The notes beneath the pieces are model-generated. The model saw only the letters and a list, made by a program, of their open reading frames with translations, was not told where the DNA came from and searched no databases. The translations under genes were made by a program, and so were the position numbers. From positions 63,238-127,237 of the forward strand of contig NZ_KE386995.1 in assembly GCF_000429945.1 (NCBI RefSeq): 64,000 nt of DNA, given 5' to 3'. Below, piece by piece: positions 55,181 through 64,000 of the stretch. Numbering within the stretch: position 1 is the stretch's first letter; the number at the start of each line of letters is the position of its first letter. Origin of the DNA: Desulfogranum japonicum DSM 18378. Its GTDB lineage: Bacteria > Desulfobacterota > Desulfobulbia > Desulfobulbales > Desulfobulbaceae.

Positions 55181-56227
55181 TTACTGCTTTACATCAACCA
55201 GTTCCACATAGAATACAAGCCATGCATTCGGTGGAATGATGCCATTGCCTGCACCGCGCTCGCCATAGGCAAGATCTGGAGGAAGGATAATGGTCCGCTC
55301 TTCACCTTTGTGCATATCCAGGAGCGCCTCGTCCCATCCCGGAATAACCCTGCCTGTTCCTACAGGAAATTCAATGGGTTCCTTACGCTGATAGGAACTG
55401 TCAAACTTACGATAGTTGGCAAGGAGTCTACCGGTGTAGTGCACACTGACTATATCTCCCTTGGACGGTTTGGGGCCGTTGCCTTCTTTTTCAACCTGGT
55501 AGTACATGCCTGAACGGGTTCTGCGTGCTTCAGGCCATTTTTGCTGTATTTTCTTTTTGAGTTGTTCAAGTTCCTTTTGCTGGCTTTCTTTTTCTTTATC
55601 GCTAATTTCAGACAGTGCCTTGTCAAAGGCCTCCTGATCAGTTTTAAACGCCTCCGCTTCTTTGCCAACGCGGATGATTTCTATGTGCTGAATTTTATCT
55701 CCCTGCTGAATTGCGTTAACAACATCCTGCCCTTCAACAACTTTACCAAAAACAGTATGTTTTCCATCCAGGTGGGGAGTGGGGAGATGGGTAATGAAGA
55801 ATTGGCTGCCGTTGGTTCCGGGCCCTGCGTTAGCCATGCTGAGAATACCTGGGCTGTCGTGTTTGAGGGATGAACGAATTTCATCTGGGAAAGTATATCC
55901 CGGGCCACCTGTCCCTGTTCCCAGTGGACATCCACCCTGGATCATGAAATTGTTGATGACCCGGTGAAAGGTGAGTCCATCGTAGAATGGTTTACCCAAG
56001 GGCTTCTCTGAACCACCGAGGTGCAGGGTACCTTCTGCCAGGCCAATAAAATTGATAACAGTGAGTGGTGTTTTGTCGTAATACAGCTCAAGCAGTATGT
56101 CGCCCTTTGATGTATTGATTTTTGCATATAAACCGTCTTTCATTTCCTTTTCCTCTGCTGCGGAGAGTGTCTGCCCTGCATAGATACAACACAGAAGGAC
56201 GAGCAGTATGCTCAGCAGTTTCCTCAT
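55181..56227 (-). CDS. Exported cyclophilin-FKBP fusion peptidyl-prolyl isomerase
   Basis: 348 aa from ATG 56227 with AGGAG six bases upstream; an upstream ATG at 56281 lacks this and would precede the signal peptide. Signal peptide about 1-22. Cyclophilin domain about 32-188 with [13 protein letters not shown] and [10 protein letters not shown] charged helical linker (190-232, [21 protein letters not shown] region) leads to an FKBP domain 240-346: [29 protein letters not shown] and [14 protein letters not shown]. Two unrelated prolyl isomerase folds in one periplasmic chain. Single gene. Confidence 0.92.
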   Translation of the reverse strand: MRKLLSILLVLLCCIYAGQTLSAAEEKEMKDGLYAKINTSKGDILLELYYDKTPLTVINFIGLAEGTLHLGGSEKPLGKPFYDGLTFHRVINNFMIQGGCPLGTGTGGPGYTFPDEIRSSLKHDSPGILSMANAGPGTNGSQFFITHLPTPHLDGKHTVFGKVVEGQDVVNAIQQGDKIQHIEIIRVGKEAEAFKTDQEAFDKALSEISDKEKESQQKELEQLKKKIQQKWPEARRTRSGMYYQVEKEGNGPKPSKGDIVSVHYTGRLLANYRKFDSSYQRKEPIEFPVGTGRVIPGWDEALLDMHKGEERTIILPPDLAYGERGAGNGIIPPNAWLVFYVELVDVKQ

Positions 56228-56556
56228 AACAATCTCCTTGTTTGAGTAGATAAAATTAATAAGTATTTGGCGTGTATTCACTCAGAATCAACAGTATACT
56301 AATACAAGTACACAGAGTATATACAGGAAAACCGAGATGAATGCGAGGTTGCTAACAAATCATGGATAAAGATGTCAATGAAAATTGAGACGAAATGATT
56401 CCTGTGTTCGGTCGGGAGTCGCTATATCTACTGAAAGTAAAAAAAAGGGCCATTATTTCCGTATTGAGTGGAAACGTTATTGACTCTCTTTGTGTAAGTT
56501 GGTTTAATAGAGAGTTTTTATCGAAGTCACAAAACACCGACGCTACTGTGGAAAAA

Positions 56557-57891
56557 ATGATATACTGGGCGTATGGTTTCATCGGAACCACAGGGTATTG
56601 CATCCTTCGCCTGCTGCTACCTTTACTCCTGCCACTTGGAGGGCGATATTTCTCTGCCCTTGATCAACGGCTTGGGATTTATACAGAAGATTTGGGCAAA
56701 AGTGGGCAAACCTCTGTCAGGATCTGGCTGCACGCATCATCGGTTGGTGAAGTGCAGGCAGCAGCCACACTTGTCGATGCACTGTCTCAAGCTTATAGTG
56801 GTATTGAATATATTCTCACCACCACTACTGTGCAGGGCTGTGCGCATGCGCAGAAAAAAATGCCCCATGGGGTCACATGTCTCCTGGCTCCTTTGGATGT
56901 ACCGGTTATTGTCCGCAAGGCTCTTCACGCATTGGTTCCGGATATCTATATTTGCCTTGAAACTGAACTTTGGCCCGCCATGCTTAAAGAGGCCCAAAAA
57001 AAAGGTGTGGTTACCGGCATATTGAATGGACGCATCTCTGAGCGCTCTTTTCGAAGCTATCTCAAGTGTCGAAAGGTCTTTGCCAGTATCCTCGGTGGAG
57101 TTCAGCGCATTGCCACTATATCTGCAGACGATGCTGACAGATACCTCAAGCTCGGCGTCAATGAAAACCGTCTCAGTGTCTGTGGAAATATAAAAAATGC
57201 TTCCTCTGAAACCAATGAGCCCACAACTGTGCGCGAAAACCATCGGCGGTATCTGCAGATACAAACTGAACGTGTTTTGATTTGCGGCTCCACCCATGGA
57301 AATGAAGAGGAACAGCTGTTGCAGGTTTTCAATCAATTGCACCTGCAGCATGACCTTGTCCTTATTCTTGCTCCCCGTCATCTGCAAAGACTGGACGATG
57401 TGGAAAAAACAATAGCCCGTTACAACTTTGCCTGCCAAAAGTATAGCGAACTTACCAATGAACAACGCACCAGCTCCGTTATTCTGCTTGATACCATGGG
57501 TGATCTGGCAAAGATATACAGCGCCGGTGATTTCATATTTTGCGGAGGCAGCCTTGTACCATGTGGAGGGCACAATATTATGGAGGCAATCAGGTGGCAG
57601 CTTCCTGTGTATTATGGCTCCAGTATGGAAGATTTCATGGAGGCCGCTTCGCTGGCTGAAAATGCAGGATGTGGCTTCCGAGTCGTTGATAAGGATGCCT
57701 TGCTGAGAATTCTCAAAGAACACATGGCTGATCCCCGGATGTACAGACAAATATGTAAACAGGCTCAAAAGCTGATGAACCACAGGAATGAGGTGGTGAA
57801 AAAGCAGGTTGATGTTGTAGGTCTTCTTCTGCAGGAGGTCGCTGCGATGTACAAGCAACACTCGTCCATTTCACAACAGGTGAAAGGGTAA
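56557..57891 (+). CDS. waaA: 3-deoxy-D-manno-octulosonic acid (Kdo) transferase
   Basis: About 444 aa from ATG 56557; the open frame begins 54 codons earlier but that part lacks similarity. Transfers Kdo to lipid IVA at the inner membrane. N-terminal membrane anchor (about 10-30); WLHASSVGEVQAA with the catalytic Glu; LETELWPAMLKEAQ; C-terminal CMP-Kdo site FIFCGGSLVPCGGHNIMEA. Proves a lipopolysaccharide-type outer membrane. The next gene, carA, starts 22 bp on, so the three genes probably form an operon. Confidence 0.93.
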   Translation: MIYWAYGFIGTTGYCILRLLLPLLLPLGGRYFSALDQRLGIYTEDLGKSGQTSVRIWLHASSVGEVQAAATLVDALSQAYSGIEYILTTTTVQGCAHAQKKMPHGVTCLLAPLDVPVIVRKALHALVPDIYICLETELWPAMLKEAQKKGVVTGILNGRISERSFRSYLKCRKVFASILGGVQRIATISADDADRYLKLGVNENRLSVCGNIKNASSETNEPTTVRENHRRYLQIQTERVLICGSTHGNEEEQLLQVFNQLHLQHDLVLILAPRHLQRLDDVEKTIARYNFACQKYSELTNEQRTSSVILLDTMGDLAKIYSAGDFIFCGGSLVPCGGHNIMEAIRWQLPVYYGSSMEDFMEAASLAENAGCGFRVVDKDALLRILKEHMADPRMYRQICKQAQKLMNHRNEVVKKQVDVVGLLLQEVAAMYKQHSSISQQVKG

Positions 57892-57913
57892 TTTTTATAG
57901 AATGGTGTAGACT

Positions 57914-59026
57914 ATGAAAGCATTGATAGGTTTGGAGGACGGCACAGTTATATCCGGGTACTCGTTTACCGGGCCAGGTGAAGCTGTGGGAGAGATTGTG
58001 TTTAATACCAGTATGAGTGGTTATCAGGAGGTATTGACTGATCCTTCCTATACCGGTCAGCTGGTAACCATGACCTATCCCTTAATTGGCAATTATGGTG
58101 TTAATGAAGAGGATATGGAATCAGCAGCTGTATTCCCTCGAGCCTTTTTGGTACGTGAGTATCAGGCATTTCCCAGCAATTTCAGGGCAAGCGCAACCTT
58201 GGCTGATATGCTGAAAAAATATAATGTGCTTGGAATAGAAGGGATTGACACCCGAATGATAACCAGGCTGATTCGAAAAACCGGAGCCATGAAAGCCGCT
58301 ATCTCCACAGAGGATCTGGATGGTGAATCCCTTGTCAAAAAAGCGCAGGGATGGGCCGGCCTTGTCGGGCGGGATATGGTTACCAGAGTGAGTTGCAAAG
58401 AACCCTACTTTTGGAGTCCCCAGGGGCCGGCAGCTGTTCAACTGGGAAATAGGGATCCTGAAAAATATCGGGTTGTTGCTTTTGACTTTGGAGTAAAATA
58501 CAACCAGTTACGTCTGCTCAGCGACTATGGATGTCAGGTCATTGTTGTTCCTGCCACCACCAGCGCTGAGGAAGTTCTGGCACTTGAACCGGACGGAGTT
58601 TTCCTCTCCAACGGTCCCGGTGACCCGGCTGGCGTGGAAGGGGTGGTGAATAATCTGAAGCAGTTATTAGGTAAAAAACCGATTTTCGGCATCTGCCTCG
58701 GGCATCAGATGCTCGGACTTGCCTACGGCGGAACAACCTATAAACTGAAGTTCGGCCACAGGGGCGGCAATCAGCCCGTCAAAGACCTGACCACTGGAAA
58801 AGTGGAGATCACCTCCCAAAATCATGGTTTTTGCGTTGATCCCGACAGTCTGCCCCCTGAAGTGGAAGTCACCCATATCAATCTCAATGACGGCAGCCTT
58901 GAAGGAATGCGGCACACCAGGTACCCTGCCTTTTCTGTCCAGTATCATCCCGAGTATGCTCCAGGTCCCCATGACGCAGAATATCTTTTCCAGCGTTTTA
59001 TTGACCTTATGAAAGAGTCTTGTTGA
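57914..59026 (+). CDS. carA: Carbamoyl-phosphate synthase small subunit
   Basis: 370 aa. Hydrolyses glutamine and channels ammonia to CarB, for arginine and pyrimidine synthesis. N-terminal domain [16 protein letters not shown]; class I amidotransferase with nucleophile Cys in [13 protein letters not shown] (near 258) and the His/Glu pair in [10 protein letters not shown]. No operator or leader seen in the 22 bp before it. carB starts 31 bp downstream. Confidence 0.96.
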   Translation: MKALIGLEDGTVISGYSFTGPGEAVGEIVFNTSMSGYQEVLTDPSYTGQLVTMTYPLIGNYGVNEEDMESAAVFPRAFLVREYQAFPSNFRASATLADMLKKYNVLGIEGIDTRMITRLIRKTGAMKAAISTEDLDGESLVKKAQGWAGLVGRDMVTRVSCKEPYFWSPQGPAAVQLGNRDPEKYRVVAFDFGVKYNQLRLLSDYGCQVIVVPATTSAEEVLALEPDGVFLSNGPGDPAGVEGVVNNLKQLLGKKPIFGICLGHQMLGLAYGGTTYKLKFGHRGGNQPVKDLTTGKVEITSQNHGFCVDPDSLPPEVEVTHINLNDGSLEGMRHTRYPAFSVQYHPEYAPGPHDAEYLFQRFIDLMKESC

Positions 59027-59057
59027 TTACCTCAGCCACAGTCACGGTTATACGATT

Positions 59058-62000
59058 ATGCCAAAACGAACAGATATAAAGAAAATTCTTATCATAGGAT
59101 CTGGGCCTATCATCATCAGCCAGGCCTGCGAGTTCGATTATTCGGGAGCGCAGGCTGTTAAAGCACTTAAGGAAGAAGGGTTTGAGGTTGTCCTGATCAA
59201 CTCCAACCCAGCTACCATTATGACTGATCCCGGCCTTGCTGACCGCACCTATATTGAGCCTATTACTCCTGAATGCGTGGCCAAGGTGATAGAAAGGGAA
59301 CGTCCTGATGCGCTTCTGCCAACACTTGGTGGTCAGACTGGCCTGAATACAGCCATTAAAGTTGCCAAGATGGGGGTATTGGAAAAATATAACGTGGAAT
59401 TGCTCGCTGCAAATATTGACGTTATCCAAAAGGCTGAAGGGAGAGAGGAATTTCGCGATGCCATGCGAAAAATTGGCCTAAAGGTTCCTGAATCCGCCAT
59501 TGTGCATACCATTGAAGACACCATGGCAGAGGCCGAGCATATCGGTTTCCCCATCATTGTACGTCCCAGCTTTACCCTGGGGGGAACCGGTGGCGGGGTT
59601 GCCTATAACAAAACCGAACTTAGGGAACTTGCCACTGCAGGCCTGGATCTCTCCATGACCAATGAAATCATGATCGAACGTAGCCTCCTGGGCTGGAAAG
59701 AATATGAGCTCGAGGTCATGAGGGATAAAAACGATAATGTGGTCATTATCTGTTCCATCGAGAATGTCGACGCCATGGGTGTTCACACCGGTGATTCAAT
59801 TACCGTTGCCCCCGCACAGACACTCACAGATCGTGAATATCAGGAAATGCGTGATGCCGCCATTGCCATTATTCGTGAGATCGGAGTGGAAACCGGAGGG
59901 TCCAATGTGCAATTTGCCGTTAATCCCGAAGACGGCGAGTTGATGATCATTGAAATGAACCCAAGGGTGTCACGTTCTTCAGCCCTGGCATCAAAGGCCA
60001 CAGGTTTCCCCATTGCCAAGATAGCTGCTAAGCTCGCTATTGGCTATACCCTTGATGAGATTAAAAATGATATTACCAGGGAAACCTACGCTTCTTTTGA
60101 GCCTACCATTGATTATTGCGTAGTCAAAATCCCGAGATGGACCTTTGAAAAGTTTCCAGAGGCGGAAGATATCCTGAGTACGGCGATGAAATCCGTGGGC
60201 GAAACCATGGCCATCGGACGTACCTTTAAAGAGGCATTCCAGAAAGGCATGCGTTCTCTGGAGATTGGACGTATGGGATTTGGTTTTGACGGCAAGGATA
60301 ACATGAGCGGCATGCATCAGGATGACCTCGACAAGGGGTTGAACCGGCCAAATTCCAAACGAGTCAGTTATGTGTTCGAAGCTCTTCGCCGCGGAATGTC
60401 TTTGGAGCGTATTTACGAGTTGACCAGTATAGACCCTTGGTTCCTGCATAATTTCAGGCAGATTATCGAAAAAGGAAAGGAGCTTCGGGAAATCGGCTTC
60501 AGTCGGTTGGATCATGAAAGCCTTTACCGGGCCAAACAGTACGGATTTTCTGACGTGCAGCTTGCACATATAACCGGTACCTCCGAGAATGATATTCGGG
60601 CGTTGCGTCAGGATAAAAAAGTTGAGCCGGTATATAAACTTGTCGATACATGTGCTGCAGAGTTTGAATCATATACCCCGTATTATTATTCCACCTATGA
60701 GCAGGAAGATGAGGCCAGAACCAGCGACCAGAAAAAAATTATGATTCTGGGTGGCGGGCCAAATCGTATCGGACAGGGGATTGAGTTTGACTATTGCTGC
60801 GTACATGCAAGCTTTGCTCTGCGTGAGATAGGTGTGGAATCCATTATGGTTAATTCCAATCCTGAAACGGTTTCCACAGACTACGACACCTCTGATAAAT
60901 TGTATTTTGAACCTCTCACCAGAGAAGATGTGCTGAATATCATCGAACGGGAAAAACCGGATGGTGTCATTGTGCAATTTGGCGGGCAAACACCTCTTAA
61001 CCTTGCTGTTCCGCTGCATAATGCAGGAGTACCCATCATAGGAACATCTCCTGACGCCATTGACCGGGCTGAAGACAGAAAACGTTTTCAGCAGTTATTG
61101 CAGAAACTGGGTCTGCGTCAGCCTGCCAATGGAACTGCACGCTCACTGGAGGAGGCGCTGGCCGTTGCTGAGAAAATTGGGTTTCCTGTGGTTATGCGAC
61201 CGTCCTATGTTCTTGGTGGACGTGATATGCGTATCGTTTATAATGAAAAAGGAATACGCGATTTTATGAATCTACCAGGGATGGCAGGCGGTGAGTTCCC
61301 TGTACTCCTTGATCAGTTTCTGAAAGATGCCATTGAGGTCGACGTAGATGCTGTCTGCGATGGGAAAGTGACAGTGATAGGCGGTATTATGGAGCATATC
61401 GAGGAAGCCGGTATTCATTCCGGTGACTCGGCCTGCGTGTTACCACCCCACACCCTGTCTCCTATCATGGTTGATGAAATCACCAGGGCCACAAAAGATA
61501 TGGCTGCTGAACTCGGTGTTATAGGATTGATGAATGTGCAGTATGCCGTGAAAGGGGATGTTCTTTATGTATTGGAGGTTAATCCTCGAGCTTCCCGTAC
61601 CGTGCCTTTTGTAAGCAAAGCCACAGGTGTACAGCTGGCAAAAATCGCCACCAAGGTGATGATGGGGATGACCCTTGAAGAATTAGGCTTTACCGAAGAA
61701 GTCCGTCTCGATCATTGGGCAGTTAAAGAAGCTATCTTTCCTTTTGATCGTTTTGAAAATGTTGATACCCTGCTTGGGCCTGAGATGAAATCCACAGGTG
61801 AGGTTATGGGGATGGACGAAGACCTGGGTCAGGCACTGGTCAAGGCACAGATGGCCGGTGGCGCTAAGCTGCCACTTGAAGGGACTGTCTTTTTGTCTGT
61901 TCGCCATAGTGACAAGAATTCTGTCATCCCTGTTGCCGGAAAACTGCATGATCTTGGTTACAAAATCCTGGCAACAAAGGGAACCGCTGAAAAATTAAAA

Positions 62001-62279
62001 TCAGTAGGCATCCCTTGTGTTGAGGTGAATAAAATTTCCCAGGGACGTCCACACATCCTTGATAAGATTGAAGATGGTGAGGTGCAGTGGATCTTAAACA
62101 CTTCGGCCGGCAATCGAACCACCGAGGATTCGTACACCATTAGGAGGGCCGCGTTGGATTATCATATTCCGTATTCCACTACCATTACTGGTGGTGGAGC
62201 GATGGCCCGTGCACTGGAATCTTTGCGGTCCAAGGATGTACAGGTCAAAACTGTACAGGAATACGCCCAAAAGCGATAA
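59058..62279 (+). CDS. carB: Carbamoyl-phosphate synthase large subunit
   Basis: 1073 aa, the full two-lobed enzyme. First ATP-grasp lobe ([16 protein letters not shown] near 175) makes carboxyphosphate; the second ([16 protein letters not shown] near 715) phosphorylates carbamate. Duplicated [16 protein letters not shown] and [30 protein letters not shown] elements show the internal duplication. C-terminal MGS-like allosteric domain about 935-1073. Cytosolic partner of CarA. The 600 bp after it hold no gene. Confidence 0.97.
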   Translation: MPKRTDIKKILIIGSGPIIISQACEFDYSGAQAVKALKEEGFEVVLINSNPATIMTDPGLADRTYIEPITPECVAKVIERERPDALLPTLGGQTGLNTAIKVAKMGVLEKYNVELLAANIDVIQKAEGREEFRDAMRKIGLKVPESAIVHTIEDTMAEAEHIGFPIIVRPSFTLGGTGGGVAYNKTELRELATAGLDLSMTNEIMIERSLLGWKEYELEVMRDKNDNVVIICSIENVDAMGVHTGDSITVAPAQTLTDREYQEMRDAAIAIIREIGVETGGSNVQFAVNPEDGELMIIEMNPRVSRSSALASKATGFPIAKIAAKLAIGYTLDEIKNDITRETYASFEPTIDYCVVKIPRWTFEKFPEAEDILSTAMKSVGETMAIGRTFKEAFQKGMRSLEIGRMGFGFDGKDNMSGMHQDDLDKGLNRPNSKRVSYVFEALRRGMSLERIYELTSIDPWFLHNFRQIIEKGKELREIGFSRLDHESLYRAKQYGFSDVQLAHITGTSENDIRALRQDKKVEPVYKLVDTCAAEFESYTPYYYSTYEQEDEARTSDQKKIMILGGGPNRIGQGIEFDYCCVHASFALREIGVESIMVNSNPETVSTDYDTSDKLYFEPLTREDVLNIIEREKPDGVIVQFGGQTPLNLAVPLHNAGVPIIGTSPDAIDRAEDRKRFQQLLQKLGLRQPANGTARSLEEALAVAEKIGFPVVMRPSYVLGGRDMRIVYNEKGIRDFMNLPGMAGGEFPVLLDQFLKDAIEVDVDAVCDGKVTVIGGIMEHIEEAGIHSGDSACVLPPHTLSPIMVDEITRATKDMAAELGVIGLMNVQYAVKGDVLYVLEVNPRASRTVPFVSKATGVQLAKIATKVMMGMTLEELGFTEEVRLDHWAVKEAIFPFDRFENVDTLLGPEMKSTGEVMGMDEDLGQALVKAQMAGGAKLPLEGTVFLSVRHSDKNSVIPVAGKLHDLGYKILATKGTAEKLKSVGIPCVEVNKISQGRPHILDKIEDGEVQWILNTSAGNRTTEDSYTIRRAALDYHIPYSTTITGGGAMARALESLRSKDVQVKTVQEYAQKR

Positions 62280-62881
62280 CCTTGATTTTTTATGAATTTT
62301 TGGAAAAACGGGTTGACCTCTGAACCGAGGAACTTTACTTTGCAATGCTTATAAAAGATGCTGATTTGGTTTGCATGTCAAAGACATCACTTGTTTGCTT
62401 GACCGAATTGCCGGCCATGGGCATTGTTGGCGGGCACGGCAGTTGCGCTTAGCTGCCATGCCCTATGAATATAACTATGGCAAGGTTACTCATCGGAAAT
62501 GAGGGATAGAGCTGTGAAGAAGTATTTGACTGAGTGCAAAGAAGTATTACTATTACAATACCGTTACTATGAGTGGTGCCTGTCCGGATAATCTTTGCCC
62601 AGGAAATTGCCTGGGAATAGGTATTTTTCCTCAATCAAGCTGTTTTAGAAAAATACGCACAGTCATGTCGTTACTATTACTCGCATTATTTTTTTAAAAT
62701 AAGCCTGAGCCGTGGTAAAGGGCATTCTCGGACAGCCTCCTGGGAGATTTTGCCTGTTTTTATTCAGGTGAAGCAGAGACGTGAAACAGCTGTTTCCTGA
62801 TGGACACTGAGAATCGTTGACCACCAACACAGTGAACAATCGTTTTACCTGAGGTAAGACAAGCACTATTGGAGCTATTTT
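62280..62881. other. 602 bp gap before ftsH
   Basis: No convincing gene; tilS, the frequent neighbour of ftsH, is not here. Two dyads: 62432-62463 (GGGCACGGCAG / CTGCCATGCCC, one mismatch) and 62598-62615 (CCCAGG / CCTGGG). A D-type core (CTCGGACAGCCTCCTGG) lies at 62728-62745. Probably the ftsH control region. Confidence 0.55.
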
Positions 62882-64000
62882 TTGAATACCTTCTATAAAA
62901 ATTTTAGTATGTGGCTGGTCATTGGCGTGACCATGATTTTACTTTTTAATCTGTTCAGTAAACCGCACCCCGGCGGGAACTCGATAACCTACAGCGAGTT
63001 CTGGGATAATGTCGAAAGCGGTGCGATTGAAAAAGTGAACATTCAGGGGGAGAAAATTACAGGCACAGGACCTGATGGTCGGCCGTTCTCCACCGTTGCC
63101 CCTGATGATACTGAGCTTATTCCCATGCTCAGACAGTCCAAAGTAGATATCTCTGTAAAGGAACCGGAAGAAACCCCTTGGTACTATGCCGCATTTATTT
63201 CCTGGTTTCCCATGTTGCTGATAATCGGTGTATGGATTTTCTTCATGCGTCAAATGCAGATGGGTGGAAAAGGCGGAGCCCTTTCCTTCGGAAAAACAAG
63301 GGCAAAACTGCAGGGTGAAGGGGAAGTCAAGGTCACATTCAAGGATGTGGCAGGCATTGATGAGGCCAAAGAAGAACTTGAAGAAATCATTGATTTTCTT
63401 CGAGACCCGCAAAAATTTACCAAACTCGGCGGTCGTATACCCAAGGGTGTCCTGCTGGCTGGTCCTCCGGGTACCGGTAAAACTCTGTTGGCAAGAGCCA
63501 TAGCAGGTGAAGCTGGTGTACCGTTCTTTACCATATCCGGTTCTGATTTCGTTGAGATGTTTGTTGGCGTTGGTGCGTCACGTGTCAGAGACCTGTTCAA
63601 TCAGGGAAAGAAAAATGCTCCTTGTATCATATTTATAGATGAGATCGATGCAGTGGGACGCCACAGAGGTGCCGGGCTCGGTGGTGGGCACGATGAGCGT
63701 GAGCAGACTCTGAATCAGCTTCTGGTTGAAATGGACGGGTTTGAGGGGAATGACGGAGTCATCATTATTGCTGCCACTAACAGACCGGATGTTCTGGATC
63801 CGGCTCTGCTGAGACCCGGCCGTTTTGATCGCCAGGTTGTTGTACCTGTTCCGGATGTGAAGGGCAGGGAGCAGATTCTTGCAATCTATGGTAAAAAAAC
63901 CAAGCTCGATCCTGATATAGATATGGCTGTCATTGCCCGTGGAACACCCGGTTTTTCAGGTGCTGATCTGGAAAATCTTGTTAACGAAGCCGCATTGATG
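62882..64000 (+). CDS. ftsH: ATP-dependent zinc metalloprotease FtsH (3' end beyond window)
   Basis: Membrane-bound AAA+ protease that degrades misfolded membrane proteins and regulators. 373 residues visible. TTG start at 62882 with GGAG seven bases upstream, giving the typical [24 protein letters not shown] first membrane helix; second helix about 105-122. AAA+ domain: Walker A GPPGTGKT, Walker [12 protein letters not shown], second-region-of-homology [22 protein letters not shown]. The HExxH protease site lies beyond the edge. Confidence 0.95.
   Translation, partial: MNTFYKNFSMWLVIGVTMILLFNLFSKPHPGGNSITYSEFWDNVESGAIEKVNIQGEKITGTGPDGRPFSTVAPDDTELIPMLRQSKVDISVKEPEETPWYYAAFISWFPMLLIIGVWIFFMRQMQMGGKGGALSFGKTRAKLQGEGEVKVTFKDVAGIDEAKEELEEIIDFLRDPQKFTKLGGRIPKGVLLAGPPGTGKTLLARAIAGEAGVPFFTISGSDFVEMFVGVGASRVRDLFNQGKKNAPCIIFIDEIDAVGRHRGAGLGGGHDEREQTLNQLLVEMDGFEGNDGVIIIAATNRPDVLDPALLRPGRFDRQVVVPVPDVKGREQILAIYGKKTKLDPDIDMAVIARGTPGFSGADLENLVNEAALM

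Overview
The window reads as ordinary chromosome of a Gram-negative, diderm bacterium. It carries genes for Kdo transfer to lipid A (waaA), the Lol lipoprotein system, outer-membrane lipoproteins, Tat components and two class A penicillin-binding proteins. The three-piece glutamate synthase with built-in ferredoxin modules, the trimeric-type purine nucleoside phosphorylase next to an MTA/SAH deaminase, and the overall protein flavour suggest a Desulfobacterota member, perhaps Desulfobulbales. That placement is inference from family resemblance. I see no rRNA, tRNA, CRISPR array, prophage or transposase gene.

Layout. 1-11.2 kb is envelope-related: a TraB-family membrane protein running off the left edge, a LysM lytic transglycosylase (mltD), an oversized class A PBP, a secreted EF-hand peptide, and a pair made of a repeat-rich lipoprotein and a membrane-anchored coiled-coil protein. 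11.7-18.8 kb is a tight run: alpha/beta hydrolase, topB, rsfS, thrC, purine nucleoside phosphorylase, mtaD. Two tatA genes follow with their own promoter. 19.7-24.9 kb is the split glutamate synthase operon, closed by a strong bidirectional terminator. 24.9-28.6 kb (minus) holds a small unknown gene, ogt, a Cys-rich protein and PBP1A. Then come mutL, hisD, rsmG, leuB, a divergent PRPP-synthetase-like gene and asd (plus).

36.8-44.7 kb is mostly minus strand: a PAS-GGDEF protein, lolD, lolC, lysS and rlmD, with a lone gamma-glutamylcyclotransferase-like gene on plus. 44.7-49 kb carries a sigma-54 response regulator and a GGDEF protein with a degenerate EAL domain. The rest is an aminotransferase, grpE-dnaK, trpS, a cyclophilin-FKBP fusion (minus), waaA-carA-carB, and ftsH cut by the right edge.

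The most unusual content is between genes. I see at least four families of short non-coding repeats: A, about 167 bp, three copies, an almost complete inverted repeat like a MITE; B, about 150 bp, four copies, two of which box the gamma-glutamylcyclotransferase-like gene in inverted orientation; C, two copies either side of trpS; and D, short hairpins with a shared GACAG/CTCC core, three of them just after minus-strand stop codons. They account for much of the unusually long intergenic space and for several spurious open frames.
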